Assembly (NCBI GenBank): GCA_022885665.1
Contig: JAGQDJ010000141.1
Coordinates: forward strand, 62,001 to 126,000
From: Triops longicaudatus
Taxonomy: Eukaryota; Arthropoda; Branchiopoda; Notostraca; Triopsidae
DNA length: 64,000 bases
Direction of reading: 5' to 3'
Part shown: positions 46,574 to 60,468 of the stretch, piece after piece
Numbering within the stretch: position 1 is the stretch's first letter
Layout: each line of letters opens with the position of its first letter
Program-made: the position numbers and the translations under genes
The notes under the pieces: model-generated
The model's input: only the letters and a program-made list of their open reading frames with translations
Told to the model about the DNA's origin: nothing
Database searches by the model: none

Positions 46574-49500
46574 CTCTTTGAGCTCTTCTCAAAATAAAAT
46601 TTTCCTGGTCTTCACGTGTCTCCAATGGCAATGAACGGCAAAAGTATCCAGGCTTCCTTTTAAAATAGAACCTAGGCAAATAAAAAAAAATACATTAGTC
46701 AGTTTTTGGCCAAGGTGAGAATGACGCAAGTTCCCAGCGTTCTAAGATCACACACAAGAATGTCCACCTCGCTTAGCAACAATCTCTGGCAAAATGCCCA
46801 TATAGTTATAAACCCTGAAAATTTTATCGAGCAAAAAAGGACTACAAAAAAAGTCTCATGAAACGTGAACTTCCTTGGATAAAGACTGAAACCAAGCCAA
46901 CAACGCCGACTGAACTTACCAGAGCAAGTCAAAAGGTAAGATAAGTCAAGTGAATGGAGCTACACACGTGTAGCACACTAAAGATCTTTCTGTGGCAACT
47001 TTGGAGCACAAGAATAATGCCAAGAACCCTGGCCCAGATTTACGCACAATTCCTGAGAGAGTTAGGCCAAGGTATCAATAAATAAGCGTGGTCTGTTGTG
47101 AAAAGCGTCCTTCGAAGTTACAAATTAGTGTTACGTAAAATTCCCCTAGGACTTCGGTAGCAACCCTAAGCAACGCCAAGACAAGCTATACCTAGTGTTA
47201 CGTTCTATTCCTTCTCAAAATCCGTTTATTCGTGACTTCCAATTTATAGCAACACCAAAACGAACTCCAATACAAAATCACACAAAAACACTCCTTCTCG
47301 TGCTAACTCTCACTTTACGTTTACAACAATCAAATTTCACGTTCAAGAAACGCAACTGACTCAAAGAAAGTTCAAAAAGGAACTCTCTATTACAGGCTGG
47401 TTGCAAGGAATTTCATTCTTACCAACAATGAATCTTAGGATTCATTGCTGGGCGGCTACGGAATTTGACTGTTGGGTAACAACGAACACCACACTAGCTA
47501 CCAAAATATTTCCTAGATTTCCCAGTTCCGAGCCGCAGACCGCCAAAATTGCGCAATTTGGCCAAAGTCCAGCAAAAATTCCTTGTGGCCGCTAACGGAA
47601 ATCAGCGCAATCATAAGGCTAATAAATACGAGAACGCTCCTACTAAGAGATAACAGTACTGTATAACTTACCACTCAAGTCGTTAAGTAGAAATGAAGGA
47701 AAAATCCGTGGTGAAAATATAAGTATCGATTTAAAAGTTTTCCACAACTATAACAACTTTCACCGCAACTTTCACGAAAGAAACAGAACGAAAACGGTGA
47801 AGTATAAAAGGAACAACTGGAGCCTTCGGGGAACACAGGAGGATTAAAAGTGAGTGTAATGTAGAAATCTTCGAGTAGAGGTTTCGGAGCCCCGGGAAGT
47901 ATTAAAGTTACTTGAGGGCAAAACACTTCGTCCACAGAGCCCCGTCTGCAAATCCGCCTGACTCGACGGCGGGGAAACCACTACTAAAAGTTGGTCGAGA
48001 GCACCAGAAATGCTTGTAATACACTAGACGCACGTGAAACGTGAATCCTGTGCCAGGCTAACAGTGAGAGCAGGTTTTGTTGGAAAGGTACCGCCCTGCC
48101 CGTACTCTCCCTGGGAGAGATACTGCACAAGAAACTGAGAACTTGCATTGGTCGCAATGAGAGCACAACTGAACAGATCACCAGTGACGTAGAGACGTTC
48201 ACCAAGGTTCCTGACCATCACGTGAACGATCCCTTGCTTCCACGTGCTTGCATTTGCATACTATTTGATTTCTTTACATCGCATTCATGAAGCAGCCACA
48301 CATGGTGTACGATGTAAGGTACACCATTCGGTTGTTCACCTTAACCGCAAATGAATTCAAATATGTGGGATCGTGACCAAAAATCATACGATCACTTCCC
48401 AGAAAAATGCGAAAGTTTTAATATATGAAAGAATAAAGAACATGGGATGGAGAGAATAGAAATGAAAGGAGGAAAAGATAAGATCTCTGGAAAGGGAAAC
48501 AAATCCCCATTTTCCAGGGGGTAAGGGGTCGAACAAGGTCGAAAACGGAAAGGTCCTTTCTGGGAATTTAACGGACAGGGTAACGCATTGTGGAATAAAC
48601 ACATTTTCCCTCCCCCACAGTTACTTTCTTGGGAAAGAAACAAGTCAACAGTGATTGGAAATCGGGCTAAAAAAAATCACAGTATTGACTTAATTTCATC
48701 CTAGAGATAGCATAATTTCTAAAGGCCTTGACAGGGTTGTAGGAGCATTTTCAGGCATCCGAATTGAGGCTGGTCACGTGATCGGTGAGTGGTAGAAATC
48801 AGGAATATCATGAGGTCCATAAAGAAGTCATTCCATTTACACGGACATCAATCTTCTCACGACCTGCAACGATTTAAAAAAAAGTGGCAAATCAGACTTG
48901 CGTGGATACGAGAAAATGGCACGCATCCAATAAATGGCGAGGCGCCACTCTGCTCTGCATTGCTCTTTCTAGTATTTTTGCATTTTTCCGTAACAAGCAC
49001 ACGTGTAGCTCCGAGCTCTTCATGTAAAAAAATCGAGAGAGGGCCATAATAGAAAAGACTTAACGGAAGATTATAGTACTGCGTCGCATACAAAAAGTAG
49101 TCTACAGCTAGCGCGAGTCCACACGAGCAAGTAGGCTAGCACTAGGATGAGAAGATAAGGCCGCGTTGAGGCTGAGAGTCGTAAGATTAGAAGCCGGGGG
49201 CCCCAAAAGCTGCAGTGTGTGCCTCCCCACTTACGATGCAAGTCCGCTTGACATATTTAATCGTAAACAGAGGTTATTGGTTTCCCATTTTTCCAGGTTT
49301 ATAATTTCCAGGTTTAGAATTAGTCCCCAAGCCACAACGTTTGAAAGTCCTACCAGTTTCATGGTCCTTGTTTGATTAAATTTAATTTATTTATTAATTT
49401 ACTGTGACTACTTGGAGAACGTACAAGAACGCGAAATGCAAGTCAAGTATACCGTGAATAGAACGGTCATCTATACTATGCTAAGTAGATGCAGGCAGGC

Positions 49501-52500
49501 ATGGCGGGGTTAGTAGTCAACGCAGGCAGTTGTCACGTGATTCTCGGTAGGGAGAAGCATGTTTACCTTAGTGTACGGTACTCATGAAGCAAGTACCCAT
49601 GCTTAGCCTAGGAAGGGAGAAAGGGCATTGTAAAGGTCATACAGGACGTAGAGTCGCTGCATATTGCAAATAATCTTCTTACAGCCGAGGCCTAATGCAC
49701 AAATGCGCAGCGTAGTATGTCTGTAGTAGTTCACGTTAGGTTTCACGACACTTATGGTGTGAAGGAGGCCGAAGTGATGGAACAACAGCGGAAATACAAG
49801 CTGGAAGGAAGCGGTAAACATACGGGAGCGAAAGACGACGGCTTCGTTTGCTTTGAATTTTTTTGCATGTTATTTCTTGGTTGAACGAACCTGTGTTATA
49901 GCCATATACAATGATGCTCGTACGGCGAAAAATTCCTACAACGAATGCGCACTTAGGTCCAAAAATGTCTCATGAGAGACCTCCGATTCTTACACCGACC
50001 CTTAGAACGGCACATAGAAGTTTGACTCATGCAAAAGCGGAATAAAAATCTTAACGCTGAATAATAAATAATAGTCCAGAGGAGAAACGTGCACCGGAAT
50101 TGCTAATTTCAGTTCTGTATACACAATGAACACTTCAACAATTGGAGAAAAACTTGGCAAGCGAGGAGTTTGTCCTGAACCTCCAGACAAACGAAGGCCA
50201 TGTTGCGAGTTTCTTTGTCTTTCGTTGTCGATAATGTTGACCAGCAATGGAACGGAGAACTAATGTTAGTTTTTAACGAAAATAAACTAGACACAATGGA
50301 ATGAGAACTAACAAATCAGCAGACAATTAATTACATGAATGCTGAAGTCAAATGAAAAGGTAAATATAGAGGGTTGAAGACAGTTATCATCCGCTGTGGA
50401 TGAGACCTCCGCATTTGATTAAATTAAAATAACACCTGTAAGCTATTTAAAATAAATAACATAAATACGTGGCGAGATACGCATCTAATCAAGTCTACAT
50501 TGTTTCAGAAATATTTTTGCAGAATTTTCGAACTTCTTATCAGACTTTCCGACACTCCGAAAAGGGTCTGAGAACGGGTTAAAATGCTTTAAATACAGTC
50601 TTATCGGAAACAGCGTCTCTTGCAAGGAAAGCTATTTATAGCGATTGCCATTCCGGAACGGATTAGATTCGCTGCCCGAGTCACCACTGTGCAGCAAACC
50701 TGACACCAAAACGGTTTGCATGAAAATCGCTATGAAAGGATTCATCGTCCTCATAGCAACCAAACTCACGCACCATTATTATAGCCTCGTTTGCATTACG
50801 CGATGTATGCTGGACAAAGTTTAACTTTCAGCCAAGACTTCTAAAAATCCAAATCTAAATTTATGGCATGGACGACGGAGGACACCGACTAAACTAGGTA
50901 AATAACTTCGGGTCAGGACTACTTGCCTTCCGGATCATAATCTTTCTCGGTAAAGAGTATAAAGAGTACCAGGAAGAGTGTACGAGTTATTCTGTTGATT
51001 GGAAGCGAATGTCCATTCGTTTGCCTTTACTACTCCGCAAAGCAGTATGTTAGAATAATTACTAGCCGTAACGTCCCATTTTAAGCTTGCTGATTAATGT
51101 TTTGTGCGATATTTGCTTGTAAAGTGAGCTTCCTAGGGACTAAGAAGCATGTAAAAGTACACACTAATCCCTCATTTCACATGAAAGTCACGTAGACCCT
51201 CCCACAAAAATTGACAATAGCGAAAAAATGATAAATAATTCGGCTGCCAAGTTGACTCGTACTCAATACAGGGGAAATGCAAGGGAAATGTCAATCCGTT
51301 CAGCTCAGATTTCACTGGTTTTTAAGTCTATTGTTACAAATAAATGTGGAAAATTATATTGACATTGAGAATACTTCAGAAGTGAGTGATTATGTTGAAT
51401 GACCATGTTGAGATTACTATTTTTTTACTATTTCGCTCCTGAAAAGCGGGTAAGGAAGCAAAAATGCCAGTGAAAATAAAGAATAAGAAGATTATCTCTA
51501 TTTTAAGATATTCTCTTTCGAAGCATATAAAAGTCTAATTTGAAGTACGTTATTTTTTAGAGTTATACTGTTTTATGACAATTCTTTATTAAGGTATTTG
51601 CAGTCAAATTGGCATAGTATTTCATAAGTAAAATCATCCAAACATGAGAACCACGGGCTTCATCTTTTCGAGTAAATTAAAGTAAATGATAAAATTGTCT
51701 ACTTTAGAATCTTTTCTTTAGCATCACTCCTAAGACCAGTTTTGCCGAACAAGTAAAATTGATAAGTGATACTTAGACTTTCTCTTGTTAATCAAATTTG
51801 CAAAGATGCAAAACTTCGCAGCTGCACTCAAGTTATTTTTGAATAAAATATGAAAAGAAGGGTACATTCCTAATATGTTTTTACCAGGGCTGCGGCCAGG
51901 ATTTCAGTTTGAAGAGGGCTTGGGCAGTCCCAAGGTAGAGGGGGTTTACTTGGCCGTTTTATTGGATATTTGGTATTCGGCTACGTTCACTATAACAAGA
52001 TTTTTTTTTTTTAGGAAATTTAACACCCCGATCCCACTCCCCGTTGTCATGTTTACCTTTTTACATTAAAGAGCTTTGCGGGAAGTTTTACGTTTTTGTA
52101 CAGTTTTGTGCGCTGTAAAACTTTCAACATTTCACTATGAACGTAATATTTGAAGTTAATACTGTATTTACTGCCTGATTTCCTGACATCTTTTCCACGT
52201 AGGCTTAGTAGTTAACCTTGAAAAAACCTTTCTTCTCCCGTCCCCTCTCCCCCGAGTAGCTCTGTTTCCGCGTTTGTGGCGAAAGCTATTCCTAAGGTAA
52301 TGCTAGCTGCTTCTCGTTATATAACACGAGCAGTGGGCCTACGTCGATGGATTCCATTGTTTGTTTCCCTAGCACGCATGATTTTTCAATTACACGTGTA
52401 GCTTCGAGGTAATGAACTTCGTAGCGAGTTTTACTAGACTTTTCGCGCCCTGAAGCCAATAATTAACTAAAGACCCACATCACGTTCACAGCCCAAAACG

Positions 52501-53328
52501 ACAGGTGACTCAGCACAGAAACAAGTTTGGAAAATGCAAGGGCAGCAACATGTGAGGGTGAAGTTGTGTATTATTCGCAGCGAATAAGTGTTCGCATATT
52601 TGCGTAATTTTCTGATTAAACTCTCTCTCTCTCTCTCACACACATATAGATCACTCTATATTAAGGGCCTAAAAGTGCATAACGTTGAAAACGTATTGCT
52701 TAGTGACTGCCCGACAGGCAAAGGACGAAACTAAAAGAGAATGCACGAAAAAAGTAACCGTACGAGCAACCAGAAGTAAATGTGGGTTACCCGGCCACGT
52801 TGCCGAGCAGCGTGCTCGTTTAGTGCTTCCTATGCTCGTTTCTTTTGCTGTTTTCTTATCAAGGTTGAGTTGCTATATCTTAAGTATCATAAAAGTGTCG
52901 GGTTTTCGACAACAAAAATCGTGAGACAAGGTTCTTCTCACGCTACCGAAACGTGAGGCACAGTTATCGGTTTTCCAGAAATCCACGTTCGTCAGGAAAA
53001 CAATACTAAAACAAATCCGTGAACTGGAAAGCCATGGCAAAATTAGAACAAGTAAATTAAATTGGCGCTTTAAATTGTCAGCTTCAGTTTACTTGTACGT
53101 TATGTACAAGTATTATAAAAAATCATGAGAAAAGGTCTTCAATTAAACCGGATATATTTAGCAATACATAATACTCAGAAACACCACTATCACAAATCCT
53201 TGCAAATATTGCAACAGTTATCTTTCAACACCTCTTTTAAATGTTAACAGGCATGTTAACGGTGCCCAAATAAAAGGCACATATTGCGTGCTTCCACGTC
53301 TGGAACTTGGAGAGCCTTTTTCTTATTG
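46574..53328. other. Long intergenic region rich in CACGTG E-boxes; no gene recognised
   Basis: Nine CACGTG hexamers were read at 46613, 46965, 48031, 48219, 48241, 48775, 49000, 49534 and 52393. Several sit in a longer ACACGTGTAGC or TCACGTGA context. A (CT)n microsatellite lies at about 52620-52637. An inverted repeat ACTTGTAC-GTTAT-GTACAAGT at 53091-53111, just past the mannosidase stop, could form a 3' UTR hairpin. Open frames here (for example 47675-47935 and 48384-48643 minus, 48789-49049 plus) have no recognised domain. Confidence 0.45.
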
Positions 53329-56300
53329 TCACGCGAAGGTCACTCGTAAAGATTGTAATTCCATTGGCGAAACTTCTATGTTTCCAAAATCTTTGAAAAC
53401 TTGTTCTTTCTCGTCTCCGAAACCTGTCAACCAAGTGGTCCGTATTTCTGTTACAGTAACACCAAGAAAATCCGTTCCTGAATGGAACACACTCTTCTTA
53501 GACCCTCGGGGACTACAGCTCCATTTCTCTGCATTGAATTTAACATTGCAGTCATATCCTCTTCTGTGAACCACCATAAGCGCTGTGTTTGTCGGAAGCT
53601 CTATGTCATCTGTTTCTTCTGACAACGTCCTGAGCGTCAATAATTGCACCTCGCAAGGCCATTCTTGGTTAATCAGTCCCACAAAGGATGAAAGATCCGT
53701 TTGTGGGTGTGTCGTTACCCATTGTTGGACCGGGTACGACAGCTGCCACGCCTTTTGTAAAGCTAAAAGGCTCGCTTGGCTTGATTCTGCATCTGTGTTC
53801 GGCTCCAACAGCAGCCAAAACTTCGTAGCCGTAGCTTTTGAATCCATTACACCCTCGCCCATACCCCTGGCGTCGTCGTACATAGTTTTACGATCTAAAA
53901 CACATTCAATGGCCCCCTCATAGAACCCAGTACATCCATGCGCTCTACCAACAATTAGCGAAAATCTTTGGCGACCATCCTGCATATAAACCGTATCCGT
54001 TACCGGGTAGTAATTGCCTTCAACGCCCAACGACGTTAAGTTAATCCGTTTTTGCATCTGAAACCCATTCTGGTCAGTATATATGACTCCCTTGTTCTCT
54101 AAATCCGTCTGGAAGCGCAGAATGACATCATTGCCCCGAAACTGGGGCATATTACTGAGATCAAGCCAATTTTCCATACAAATTCCGTCTTGTAGTGTTC
54201 GATCGTGGTAAATTGTTGTGGAATGTACCAAACTTTGACCAATGATAGTGGAGATTTCCGAAGCGACAGGACCACTCGTGATATAAATCTGCACTGACTG
54301 GTCACGGAATATCTGCCAGTCCGGCTCAGGATGTCCAGTATCAGTCATAAACAAATACGCGCCGCTGTGGTAGGGTGCCGTGGTATATGCGCCGAATTTC
54401 AGCTTGCATTTGGTTTTGCGCCCTCCTTGTCTTTGCCAACTCTTCAATAGACCCGTTTTGCCGTCAAATAATAATTTGGTAGCGGAGTTCTGCAGAACGA
54501 TATCACCTAAGGGCATTTTGGCTTCCTTGAAGGGCCATTTGGGGTCTGAACTGACGCATAAGGGGCAGTAAATGTGAGTCAAATTTGTATTCGTGTCCGG
54601 GGGCGGGGCCGCATGAGTTTGAATGTAATAGGCTGACAAAGAAAGGGGGGGTAAACGGGCTACAAAAAGCAACTCAAAGTGATCTTCGGAATATTGCAGA
54701 AATGTGGGAGAATCGTGAGATTGCTTCGATGGCCTCCAAACTGGATTTATCTGAAACGTTACAGATTCGCGCTTATTGTCCAGTACTTGTACGAAAGGCG
54801 ACGATATACGTGTCTTAACTATCTCTGTTCGCCAGTGTGGGTCTTGGTTGTACAGTACGAGACGCTGTTCTGAAAATACAGGACTTGTGACGTTGAAGAC
54901 ACCAGAAATGTGTTGCAATGGTAACCTTGTCGGTATCCTGTCATATTTTAGTCTTTCTGAATCCGCTGTCAATCCATCCGACTGTTCAAATGCTGAAAGC
55001 AGGAGCGTTGCACAACGGCTTTGTAGCTTTTCCACATTTTTTAGAGAATCGAAAAGACGCTGGCCGTAATCGCGCATGACACGTGCTTTTGAAGTACCGG
55101 TAATAGCGTCGTGGTGCATAAATAGTGCCAAGTTACGTCTGGCCGCTACAAGCTTGTCGTAACTTTGGTCCAGTAGCCGTCGCCAGCGTGAATCTGCAAA
55201 TCCTTGCTGCTTTAAGCCTCGGGCGACCGTTAAACTGTACAGGATTTCGGTCGAACGTAGGGTTGACTGGACTTCTCGCGCAAGTTGCTTATAAATTGGA
55301 CGGGTACTAAAGTAGCCTGTCCAGTAGGCTGGCCTTCCTTCGTTAAATATATCGGCGTAGGGGAAAAAATCCCCCGTGACGGTCGGAAACCGATCTATAC
55401 GTCCATGAGAGCGGATTTCGTCAAAGTACTGGCTTAAGGTACCGAACTGAATATGGGTGTTGTACCGGTCAGGGTAAGAATTGATGAAATCAAACATTTT
55501 TTGGTAGTTTCGATACTGTTGGGTCCACTCGATGGCGTTGAAGTACCGGAAATCGTCGCCTAAAGGAACTAAAAGGGCATGGTTATCTGCCGGGTACAAT
55601 GTCGTGGTTTTTCGGTACTGCTCTAGAAGCAATTCCGCTTTCACTTGGACGTTGGAATCGTCAATGGGGACAGTACGGGCCCGTTCCGCGTGGTACTCGC
55701 CCGGAATTTGCTGGAAATCAAATTCGTCGCAGACTAAAGTGTGCGGCCCGCAGGTGTGACGAATAGGATACACTTCGTAGGGCAAATTGTGCGTGAGAAT
55801 ATCGTTCCGGCCGGTGGGATCGAATCGTTGGCGCCAGCGGAAATCTCCTGCGCGGGACCAACCAAAACGCGGCTTCCAGGCGTAGTGAATCCGCTGAACA
55901 ATTGTGTTCTGTAAGCCTGATTTCCTTAACAAGTAAGGTGCAGTGGGACCATGGCCGAAAGGATCTACAGACCACGCTGATTTAGGCTTCATTTGGAACT
56001 TGGACCACACCCATTGATGCCCTGTTAGATTTTAAATACATTAATTAACACGTCTCCGGCTATTTATAGATTCCTCGAACTTACCTAAAAGAACACTGAC
56101 AAAATATAAAAATATGCATAAGAATTCTAAACATCTAATAAAGAAGAGCGTTCATTTAGAATTCAAGTGTTCCTTTTGACTTTAACAAGAAACAAATCGT
56201 GTCAGTATCGTAAAAACCTTCATACGAGTTTCAATGGTTTCTTACTACAGATTGTCTCTGTCAAATGGACTATAGCGAGAGAGAAACGGAGAAGTAGTTA

Positions 56301-57907
56301 TATGGAAAAATAGGAGTTAAGTACCTTCGATCATTTGGTCCAGCATGCTGTAGAGGTGGGGGTTGGCTTCGTCTGTCATAACCCAAGTTCCGGACGTAAT
56401 TTCAAGGCGTCTGTCTTGGATCAGATTCCGCAAAATGTCTCTTTTACGAGGGCTGGCCCTATACGGGAGAGGATTTCATTGGTCTCGAATCCCTTCAGTA
56501 ATAAAAGGGTTTCATTTTTTATGTACCATTGGTACCACTGGGCTAAAAAAACGATTTCAGTCCAAATGAATGTCATATTTGGTAATAGCGGCAGCTGCTC
56601 CACCAGATTATCCAGGATTTGGTTGACAGTGTTGGAAGCATACTGGTCAAATGTCATTAACCAACCCGGATCCGTGTGTGAATGTGGTACGACGTAAACC
56701 TAATAAGGACACTGTACCAGTTATTAGATATTTTAAAGCGTAAGTGAATAGACGAACTTTAAGAGGGCGAGGCGAGTTGGTTATGTTTTTGCGCAGATCC
56801 ATATACCGGATTTCAAACTTGTTATCGAAGAACTCACGGCGGGACATCCACGTGGGCTAAAAACACAAGGAATGAAGTTCCAGTTTCGGAAATTTGAGCG
56901 TGTTTGAATGTTATTACTAAAGGCTTGCTTGCCTTTTTCTTATGAATACCATCAAAAGAATGTGCGATTGCAGGAAAAAATTAACGGCTCCTAATCCTGG
57001 GCAGTAATTACAAATTAATGTGATAAAACTTCAGAACAGAAGGGATCTTTTGGATGTTTGAAAATGTCAAGCTCAATTATAAATGGAAATGCACGCTAGC
57101 TTAATCAAGCTTTCATGAAAAAAGTTGGGTGCCGAATTATTCAAACAAAACGTTAAACAGAGTTTCTCCTGTAAAAAAAGGAGATCTGTGCCTTAAAAAT
57201 CAACAGTTCGAAATTTATCATTTTCTGTTTCCAAGGCAATAACGAATTTCTTTGCACAAGGGAACTTTCGAATGTAGGAACCGACATATGTAGGCTATCT
57301 TACAGGAATAAACGAAGACTGTATGACGTATATTGTTATAAAACTATGTATATTAAATGAGTGACTACCAGTTTATTAAAAAAAAGGTAGGAGATTTCGG
57401 CCTGCTCGTTGCCGGCAGCGTGACCGAGAGAATCGCGCTTGCTCCGGCCTACAATATCTCTCCCATTTCAGTTTTCTTTTTCTTGATTTTTTTTTATCAC
57501 CATTCAAGTATATCTCTTGTAATTTGGTCATACAATTATAGTGTTCAATTGAGTATATCTGAGAAGCAATAGCACAACAAGGGTTTGGGGATAAAAAGGA
57601 ATAGCCATCTTACCTCAAAATCCAGCGTTTGGAACTCATTTTCGGTGATAAAATCAGCGTCGCTCTGCTGAATTACAGGACAAGTAGATTCCGTATGCTT
57701 GCTTTCGAGCTCGCCCCCAACAACACCCAGTTGCCATTGTACTCGTTTCATATCACCTGGCCGTGAATTCCGAAAATTCACTAAGACGAGTGAAACTAGC
57801 GTTAGAGTACACGCTAGGAGCAAAACGCGAATCGGGGAGCGTGTCACTCTACAAAGGGAGTACAGTGACATGTTCAACACTTGACCATCTCCTGAACGAA
57901 TATGCAT
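53329..57907 (-). CDS. Golgi alpha-mannosidase II (GH38, MAN2A type)
   Basis: Five exons (57614-57907, 56758-56856, 56527-56699, 56325-56458, 53329-56021) give 1130 residues, the normal family length. A short cytoplasmic N-terminus and one signal-anchor helix (about 26-45, VLLLACTLTLVSLVLV) make it a type II membrane protein. GH38 active-site motifs are HSHTDPGW (zinc ligands H139, D141), WSVDPFGHG (nucleophile D253) and MHHDAITGTSK (H537 or neighbour). Further family blocks are WVMTDEANPH, HTCGPHTLVCDEFDF and LLVPLGDDFRYF. The enzyme trims two mannoses from GlcNAcMan5GlcNAc2 in the medial Golgi, opening complex and paucimannose N-glycan synthesis. The 68-bp intron 56459-56526 was placed because only that join restores QWASPRKRDILRNL. 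The catalytic and C-terminal region lies on one 2.7-kb exon. A second in-frame ATG 12 codons downstream could be the real start. Confidence 0.95.
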
Positions 57908-59700
57908 AAGGCCTGCTGATATACAAAGAAACAGAGTAAATTAGTTATTTACTTCGCAGTCCCATCAAATATAACTGAGATAGCCTGTACAATGAATTGA
58001 GTACTTTTTCCGTATGAACTAGCGTATAGGCTTTCACTTGTAGCTGATATTGAATAATGTCATTAATAACAAAATGTAACAAACCCTAGATAGAGCAATT
58101 ATTACACTACAGACCCAATAAAAGTAATGACGACTGCTTGGTGCAGACTTTTGATGGTGTATCGGTAACAATTTTTATTTTCCTTATTGTTACAGTCGTA
58201 CTTCCCTTTGCTTGGGTCATTGACATCCGGAAAAGGGCAATGAATTCAACCTGCACAGCAACCAGAACCGGCGAGGAGTCTGTTCTTCATCAGAAGCAGT
58301 TTTCACAAGCAGGTTTTTTTTATAAGTAAAATCTCGAGGTACTTCAAGAACGAAGGTGAAGGTAGTACGTAAGCTATGTATTGAACATTTGTGTCGGGAA
58401 CACGTCTAATTTCCTGTCTTTATTTGCAAGGGAATTTATGTTCAAAACATGGCCCACTTCCAAATACTAACCTTAAATAGGAAAACAGTTTCCCTAAGGC
58501 TGAAAAGCCATGCACGCATTCGCTGACTCGGGACTTTCTGTTTTTATTTACCTTCTTCGTTTGAGAGGTTGACTAACTTTTAAATCCTGACGTGAGGACA
58601 ATTCTGGCGGTAGTTTATCGATCAAGCATTAACATCCCCTTCGCTCACTGAACACTGGGACACTATAGCGCGCTCACTTGTCCAAATATGTAACGTTTCA
58701 ATCAGCACGTCATCGTACAAAAAAGAAGAAAGTTCGGCCGACACGATTGAATGAGCCGTTGAAGGAAGCACCGTTCCGCGTTCTCCCCTTGGAGGCTTCA
58801 AGAGCGCGACTGGTTCTTGGTTGGTCCACGCTTGGGCGTTTTGTAAGTTTTTCGGTCGGTTGCGATGCAATTCGGGTTATCCATTTTGTATCTATGATGC
58901 ATCCCGCATGTTGGCATGTGGGTCCATCAGAGAGGTCCTAACACACAAGGCGTGGTTGCGCACCGTTTGGTGTAGCAGCAGCCTTTTTATCGACTTGCTA
59001 AATGAAAAAGTGAAGATAGGAGTGAAAAATGAGGGTAAGGAATGGAAGAAATAGTGCGACATGGTACAGTGCATTGCAACTGTGGTACGGAATGTTAAGT
59101 AAATCACTCACTTCGGAATAGGAAATGAGCAGTGGAGGGGAATTTTGTCACCTTATTGCTAGCCCTTCTTCACTCCACGCAAAAAATATGAGAAATCAAA
59201 GGTGTCAACTGTAAATAGTAACAGCCTTGCGACAGGTAAGTTGTGGGGTTTTCTCGGTAACGACTATTGTTATGTTAGTAACATGGTTAACAGAGGAAAA
59301 AATATTTAAAAAATGGAAGTCAATACCAAGAAAGGGCGTCATCAATCAAGGTCTGACGCTGGATTTCGTTTTGCTTCTCTTCAAGAGGGCTTTTTATGGC
59401 AAAAGGAGGAAATGAGAAGGGGTAACGATCAATTCGGGGCGTGAAATACTTTGCGAGATACCGTAAAGGCTGCGACTTGGTGTAATATCCCCGAATTTTA
59501 TAGGTGATCTCTTAACCGTTTGGTAATGAGAAGAGATTAAATTGAAATGAAAATGCTTTTATGGTGAGGTTTTCTGTCACGCAAGCACTAACGTTATTAA
59601 AAGTGCATTCGTTTGATAGACACACGAACCTGATACTTTAAGTTGTATTTCCACAAAATGTACGTGTATTAGGATAGGCTTTCAACTTTGTAAGTATAAA
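57908..59700. other. Intergenic DNA, no gene recognised
   Basis: The left part should hold the mannosidase promoter. The segment 58622-58941 is GC-richer than its surroundings and open on both strands, which could reflect one small coding exon, but neither reading resembles a family I know. Confidence 0.35.
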
Positions 59701-59845
59701 ATGAACCTGCATGAAACGCTGAACATGAAACGCTGACATTTTTTTTTTTTTTTTTTTTTTTTTTTGTAAAATATTCGTCTTATCCTACCGGTAGGTAGTG
59801 ATAAGACGAATATTTTACAAAAAACAAATGTCAGCGTTTTATGTA
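59701..59845. repeat. Foldback (long inverted repeat) around a poly-T run
   Basis: Arms TTTTTGTAAAATATTCGTCTTATC (59761-59784) and its complement (59800 onward) are perfect over more than 20 bp. The 15-nt loop contains the palindrome CTACCGGTAG. An outer pair, AAACGCTGACAT (59729-59738) and ATGTCAGCGTTT (59828-59839), extends the symmetry across a 27-nt T-run. ATGAAACGCTGA is also repeated in tandem at 59711-59736. The unit could be a small foldback element or a replication or repair product. Transcribed, it would form a strong hairpin. Confidence 0.75.
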
Positions 59846-60465
59846 TTAGGGATGTCCTAGAAAATTACAACACTGATTTACGGCGAAATTAATTTGAGTC
59901 CTTAAATTCATTCAAAACTGTGCGAAATTGTAAAGGAAAATTTTTATAGTATTTGCGAGTAAATACTTTAGAATAAACCTAAAACCCCGTCGCTAATGAA
60001 GAAAACCTTCCTTTCGGACGGTTGGCATAACTGGAGGTTTCCATTACCGGGGTTGACAAAATCGGAATTGCACTGTACTTATTATAAATATGAGTATATC
60101 AGGAATTTATAGTAAAGTCAAAGCAGAAAACTACACAAAAGAAAAGTTAGTTGTTATAACACACAAGATTCGCAGTGATGTAGGGTCAACCGTGATCAGT
60201 CCCGCCTTACAGAGAGAGCCGATTTTGTTATATTGAAAGCTAGTATGACTTTTGGAGTAAGATAACCGGGAAGGAAGAGCTGGGGTTGGGATGAACCGGC
60301 TTGTCGAACAAGCTGTCAAATCCAACTCTCAAGGCTTACTTCTACGACTGTTTTACTGGTGGTACAACACCGAATAAAACTAATTAAGCTTAGGCTTATA
60401 CAACATAAATCTTAAAAATATTAATAACTAATCTAGACAATGTTCCCATTTATTCGCGTTCTTCT
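59846..60465. other. Intergenic DNA, nothing recognised
   Basis: This is AT-rich with no supported exon. The minus frame at 60131-60325 has no recognised similarity. Confidence 0.35.
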
Positions 60466-60468
60466 TCA

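Noticed and set aside
48219..48246. Two CACGTG boxes as a carbohydrate-response element (two E-boxes 5 bp apart)
   Set aside because: The spacing here is 16 bp, not 5 bp, so the canonical element is not met.
51870..52069. Segment with a GGCTGCGGCCAGGATTTCAG-like start, suspected dispersed repeat
   Set aside because: No second copy was seen in this window and no termini or target duplication could be defined.
58622..58941. Overlapping open frames on both strands as a gene
   Set aside because: The reading begins at a TTG. Neither strand shows a domain or splice partner, and GC-rich patches lack stops on both strands anyway.
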